64,000 bases of DNA from Trichobilharzia szidati. Its lineage: Eukaryota; Platyhelminthes; Trematoda; Strigeidida; Schistosomatidae. This document shows positions 59,601 through 64,000 of this stretch, piece after piece (the first letter of the stretch is position 1; every line of letters starts with the position of its first letter). The notes under the pieces are model-generated. The model ran no database searches, was not told the DNA's origin, and saw nothing but the letters and a program-made list of their open reading frames with translations. The DNA lies in assembly GCA_944472155.2 (NCBI GenBank), contig OX235277.1, forward strand, positions 22,764,804 to 22,828,803, read 5' to 3'. Made by a program: the position numbers and the translations under genes.

Positions 59601-62600
59601 ATGTAGTCTTAAACAGCGTTGTTCCAAGTGAAGCTTGATGCACTACTATTTCACAATATTCTTCCTTTATTTTCCTAAAACACTTCCTGGCTGCTGAGGA
59701 GGAGAAACATACTTGAAATAGCGGGCGAGTATGGATAGCGATCCCTTGTGGTGATTATATATCGTTAAGACAAAATGAAATGGAATAAACACAAAGTAGG
59801 TAGGTAGGTAACCCAGTGGTTTTATTAGGCCAGTGATGCATAACAGTGACAGATGTTTTGTATATAAAATGTAAGACAACCAAAATGAAGCATTCAGATA
59901 GAATGGCGTATCGGATTCAATGAATACAAATTCCAAGTGATGCTTTCAGTGTGCAATCTCAAATTGCAAATTAGACACTGGGTGGATTTCATACTTTGAT
60001 TTGATTCGATGTTAAAGTCTGTTATCCATCATGTACAAAACAAAGTGCTTCTCTCTGGACATAATACCATTCGATTTCAGCTACTTAAACCTTGTTTACT
60101 CTTCACTGTAAATATCCCGCTTACACTCCAGTTAGTGCTTAGGAATACAATAACATGGTATACTGTAGAATTTAGGACAAACGTGTCCTTCTCTTCCTTG
60201 ATTAGCTGGTGAGAAATGGTCTGACTATTCTAATGGATTTGTACCAATTTGAGTGTTTTAATAAAACAGCCGGATAGGAAAAAATTATCGAAGCACAAAC
60301 AACTTAATAGTTTGATATAATATGCATTGCAATGAACCATCAAGCTCTAAGCATTCTGTCGATGGCATTTGTTCCAGTGTTACAGTTGATAAACATAACT
60401 TTTAATTCATGGTGAGAAATCAAATCCCTTTTAACACAGTTGATATATGATGAAGTTTATGTTTAAGCCAGTTAGCAGCATACCGGAAATTATTTTTTTG
60501 AATGGCTGTCGATTCTTTTCACTATAAACCTACGTTCTTCTCCTTATTTAAAATTTATTTGCCTGTTTCTTCTTTAATAAATGGGCTGTAGGCTGTAGGC
60601 GAACATCCCATTCAACATGACAGTAGTGAGGTATAACAATTAAAATATGCTTTGCAATGAAAAGTATCCGAGTAATTAATAAAATAAATGCTTACCACCA
60701 GAGACAACTGCACTGAAGACGATGTACAATGTCAATATTATCCAAACGTGTGACATTTCAAATGAAACCTTCTGCGAATGTACAAGTATTTATGCATATA
60801 TATTTATGTTTGTACGAACAAATACAGACATGTCAACAGAATATGTCAAGATGTAACTTCAGACCCCCTTAAACTATTCCACGGGTATGTACGTGTGTGT
60901 CACTCTCAGGCTTAAAAGACATCTGAAATGTATTTGCTTACAATACTCAATTGAAAAAAATAAGAATTGTTAAAATTACGGCAGAGTTTTGAAGTAAACA
61001 AAAACACTAAATGATTCTGAACGCCTCATGATTTTTTATGACGTACTTATTACTTTTCACTGACTTTGATTTTGATAAAGTTGAGTATGCTCAAGCAAAA
61101 GATTACACGTTCTTGGTTTCAAATACATGCAGGGGCGTTTTTCAGCAGTTGTCATATACGCCTGCTTTCTTTTTTTCATGTGCTCATTTTATTGACGAAT
61201 TATTGATAAATAACTCATTAATTTGACGTTTTAGTTTCTACGACGAGATGTGCCTTCAACACGGATGCGACGACATATATTAAAACTCGGTTTCATATGG
61301 GAGATAGATATGTGTGTGGTGCGGGTTCTTATTTAGAACACATGATTGACTTCTGTCACTTTGCCAACCCTGATCACAAATTTAACTTCATATTTCGAAG
61401 TCATTTTAACTTGTCATTGTTTCTCCACCTGCAACTTCTGAGGGCAGAGGACACTTTGATTATTCATAAATGCAAGCCACAGGGTTTGTGTACACTAGTA
61501 AGTGTATGTAGGGTTCTAAATTCTACATTGATTGTAGAGGGATGAATCTTTTTATTTGCTTACTTTTTGATTTACTTAACTGCATAACTATATAAATAAT
61601 TATAGTGTTCTTTAAAAGTGCAAGTAATGGATTTTTATTCATTAAACTGTATTGCTTATCCACTCTATCCACGGGTTCAGTGGCTGATTGTGAGTTTATC
61701 TTGGTGTGTCTTTAAGAATATCCAAACACGATTTGTGTAGATGACGAATTACTTACCAGGCATACACCTAGCCATGCAATCGATGCTTAGCTTGGAAATC
61801 CCGGAGACCGCATTATGTACGATCGTTAGACTTCCGTTCAATCGTTGTCCTGTATTACCAGATAACTTGTTCGGTTGTAGACAACCTTGATAACTGACTT
61901 GGAAGTACAAAATTCTCAAGGAATTCCTCAGTACATTTGAATTCTATCATTCACAAATCCGCCAAATGGTAAGTTATACCTTTTAATACTGCGATTGCAA
62001 AAGGCCAAAATATTAAAATTTGTGTATGACGAGATAGACGTTATTAGGGATGTGCTATCAGAAACAATTATTAGGGAAATAAACAATTAATCAGATAAAA
62101 CCTAATTAGAAATTTTCTAATTATAAACAGGAGGTTACTTGTGTGACAGAGGCACCAACGACATCCTGAAATGTTAGGTGAAATCTTATCCAAGCATAAT
62201 TTATGTACACACTTAATTATTTCCAGATCGCTTAGCCATCTTTATGTGCTTCAGTAAGCTTCACCCATTGAGGTTCTTAGCAAGGTTGGGGTATTACATA
62301 CACTATTATATCTGAGACAGTCCCTTCGCCCAATTCTTTCTGATTCGAAACCGATTCTGATTCTGAATTATTCTACTCCATATATAGTGCATCTTTCCAG
62401 CTAGTGTTGTTTGAGAATGAACAGTTGTCATCTGGAGAACTTCATACTCTCTGATGTTCCAACATCAGGTAATGACTGTTGTCATGTACGACGATTCCGC
62501 TTTCACTTGAATTTCACATGGTTCTATCCTATTAAAAGGCTTTTACACACTATTAGCTCTCCAGTGAAGCACTCGCAAATGGATATGAAGACGCAATTAC

Positions 62601-63170
62601 CATGCCACGAGGAAATGTCTTCGTAGCTATCGCCGTATATGAAAACGTGATTTGATAAATTGGTTGTTGTTAGTGAACGTGTAGTATACTACTAATTTAA
62701 GTAGTCTGCACTTGAAGAAATCAACAATTTATGAGACCATTACAAATACGTTCATATTTACACACAGAGTTTATTGTTTTCTCTGATATACGCTCAAAGC
62801 AGAAGCCCACTGACTGTAACAATCGTAAATGTTTTTTTCAAATTTTAGTGTTTACATGAAACAATAAATGACATTGAATAGTATAATTGAAGGCATAATT
62901 TCTTTACAAAGACACATTTTAAACATTTCTCTGTTTTTTCCTCACATATTTACATCTTTTGTTTGGAACAATGTGATTGTTATTATTACTAATATAGTTT
63001 TAATTTGCTCACCTCCTACCTGATTAGAATACAAAGGTTTCTGATTAAGCATTCTTGTTTATCGCTCACTGTTTTCAGCATGGTGTCAATTCTCATACAA
63101 AAGCAATTTAACCATGTGTTTGCATTAATTTAGATTAGGGGACAATAAAAATTTGTCACGTAGGCTTCTT
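56690..63170. other. Unassigned DNA between SINE and second MEG
   Basis: AT-rich, with scattered short open frames lacking domains. A 15-nt splice-bounded segment at 61483-61497 (reading FVYT in phase 1) has a weak acceptor. I see no supported gene. Confidence 0.4.
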
Positions 63171-63178
63171 CGTGGCTG

Positions 63179-63187
63179 TATAAGTAG
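63179..63187 (+). promoter_or_regulatory. TATA box of the second micro-exon gene
   Basis: TATAAGTAG lies 44 bases before the ATG at 63223, closely matching the box at 1557. Confidence 0.65.
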
Positions 63188-63222
63188 ATACAGTCACTTT
63201 GTGGATGCAAATTATTGTAAAA

Positions 63223-63286
63223 ATGTTGAAACTGTGGATTTGTTTGACGTTCTGTCTAATTTTCGATGGAAATTATTATGCTGCAG
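63223..63286 (+). CDS. Second MEG first coding exon: signal peptide (gene continues beyond window)
   Basis: The ATG opens a 21-codon exon beginning MLKLWICLTFCLIFDG and then NYYAA. The hydrophobic core follows a single lysine, as in a secretory signal. It ends GCAG with donor GTAAAT, one base into a codon, the same phase as the exon at 1614. The upstream TATA box and this phase are the evidence for a MEG. No further exon could be supported before the window ends. Its peptide is not similar to the first gene's, so they belong to different MEG families or have diverged far. Confidence 0.65.
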
Positions 63287-63466
63287 GTAAATTTGCCATT
63301 TTTACACTGCACAAAGTAATCAGTGTTTCTCCGAATGTATGGGTAATTGCTTTCTGCCTAAATGGATGCCCTTGAAGTGCCTTCAAGTTGATTGTAAACT
63401 ATGAAATATGGAATTCTTCTCTGTGATCAATATCGGAGTGATTAATCAGTAATACAACTAGATTCG

Positions 63467-63705
63467 TGCGTCGGTGGCATAGCGGTTAGGACACTCGCTG
63501 ACCACGCACACGGTCCGAGGTTCGATCCCCGGCCACTGGACGCACTCCTTTACCTCGTTGAGCCAGAAATAATGTTGCCAAAGAGGAAAGGTTAGGCATG
63601 AGGTTACCAACCCCATCCTTTAAAATGAACACTGCTACAGAAACTTCAAGCCACTAACTTGAAGCCCTGTGTTCCCCCTGGGGAACGTGAAGGAAAAAGA
63701 ACGAA
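63467..63705 (+). mobile_element. tRNA-derived SINE in the first intron of the second MEG
   Basis: The head GTGCGTCGGTGGCATAGCGG and the B box GGTTCGATCCCC (63519-63530) are well preserved. The tail ends GAAGCCCTGTGTTCCCCCTG then GGGAACGTGAAGG, a short hairpin. It is the best-preserved member of this family in the window. Confidence 0.85.
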
Positions 63706-64000
63706 TAGATTCATATCAATGAAGCTTCCATAGTTATCATCAGCCTAGAAGAGTGGTCACTACAATCATGTCTTTAGGGTTATTGCTGCTGAGTGTCTAG
63801 AGAAAATCGTGTTCACTACCATAGCACGGGATACTGTGTCTCTAAATTCAATTACACTGGTGTCATTCTATTCAGAGTTCAGAACTCTTGATATTCAGTG
63901 ACCTAGTAACTGAGCTACACTCATATGTAGACAAGATATATCTAATCTGTAATGATCATTAAGATACCTAAAGTATAATGTTTCATGAAATTACATTTGT
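63706..64000. other. Intron of the second MEG, unassigned
   Basis: I see no splice-bounded in-phase exon here. Confidence 0.4.

Noticed and set aside
60206..60208. 3-nt micro-exon (CTG) between TTCCTTGATTAG and GTGAGA
   Set aside because: A three-base exon is too small to accept without transcript evidence, and it lies outside the cluster.
1..64000. CRISPR arrays, operons or bacterial regulatory sites
   Set aside because: No regularly spaced direct repeats with unique spacers and no dense ORFs; the sequence is eukaryotic.

Overview
The window reads as blood-fluke (schistosome) nuclear DNA. It is AT-rich, has no long intact host ORFs, and is littered with decayed retroelements. Two features point to this group: tRNA-derived SINEs carrying a hammerhead ribozyme (Sm-alpha type), and first exons plus tiny in-phase exons typical of micro-exon genes (MEGs, small secreted proteins). 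No gene was confirmed by transcript or homology search; all calls come from reading the sequence.

1.5-28 kb (+ strand): a probable MEG. A TATA box (1557) precedes a signal-peptide exon (1614-1680) that ends one base into a codon. Over the next 26 kb I find about 20 candidate exons of 6-48 nt. Each has AG and GT borders, a length that is a multiple of three, and no stop when read in phase 1. The set thins sharply after 28 kb. Three possible terminal exons exist (14973, 16105, 27991); the first is followed by AATAAA. One exon appears in three diverged copies (7.0, 7.5 and 11.7 kb). The introns hold SR2-like (RTE clade) LINE fragments, a CR1/Jockey-like LINE 3' end, two head-to-head SINE pairs with hammerhead sequence, and a near-perfect 205-bp palindrome with a Penelope-type hammerhead core.

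28-36 kb: an SR2-like LINE copy, mostly unassigned DNA, and a Penelope-like element (33.2-34.7 kb) with reverse transcriptase and GIY-YIG endonuclease, broken by one stop and one frameshift. 36.4-43 kb: a block rich in short tandem repeats that looks unlike its surroundings. 44.56-47.25 kb: a compound retroelement insertion (minus-strand Penelope-like remnant plus plus-strand LINE 3' end) bounded by a 39-bp direct repeat. 47.3-63 kb: mostly unassigned, with tRNA-type SINE copies and a second Penelope-type hammerhead remnant.

63.18 kb to the end (+): a second TATA box and signal-peptide exon, also ending in phase 1. This is the start of another MEG whose body lies beyond the window. Together the two first exons suggest a MEG cluster on one strand, spread out by retroelement insertion.
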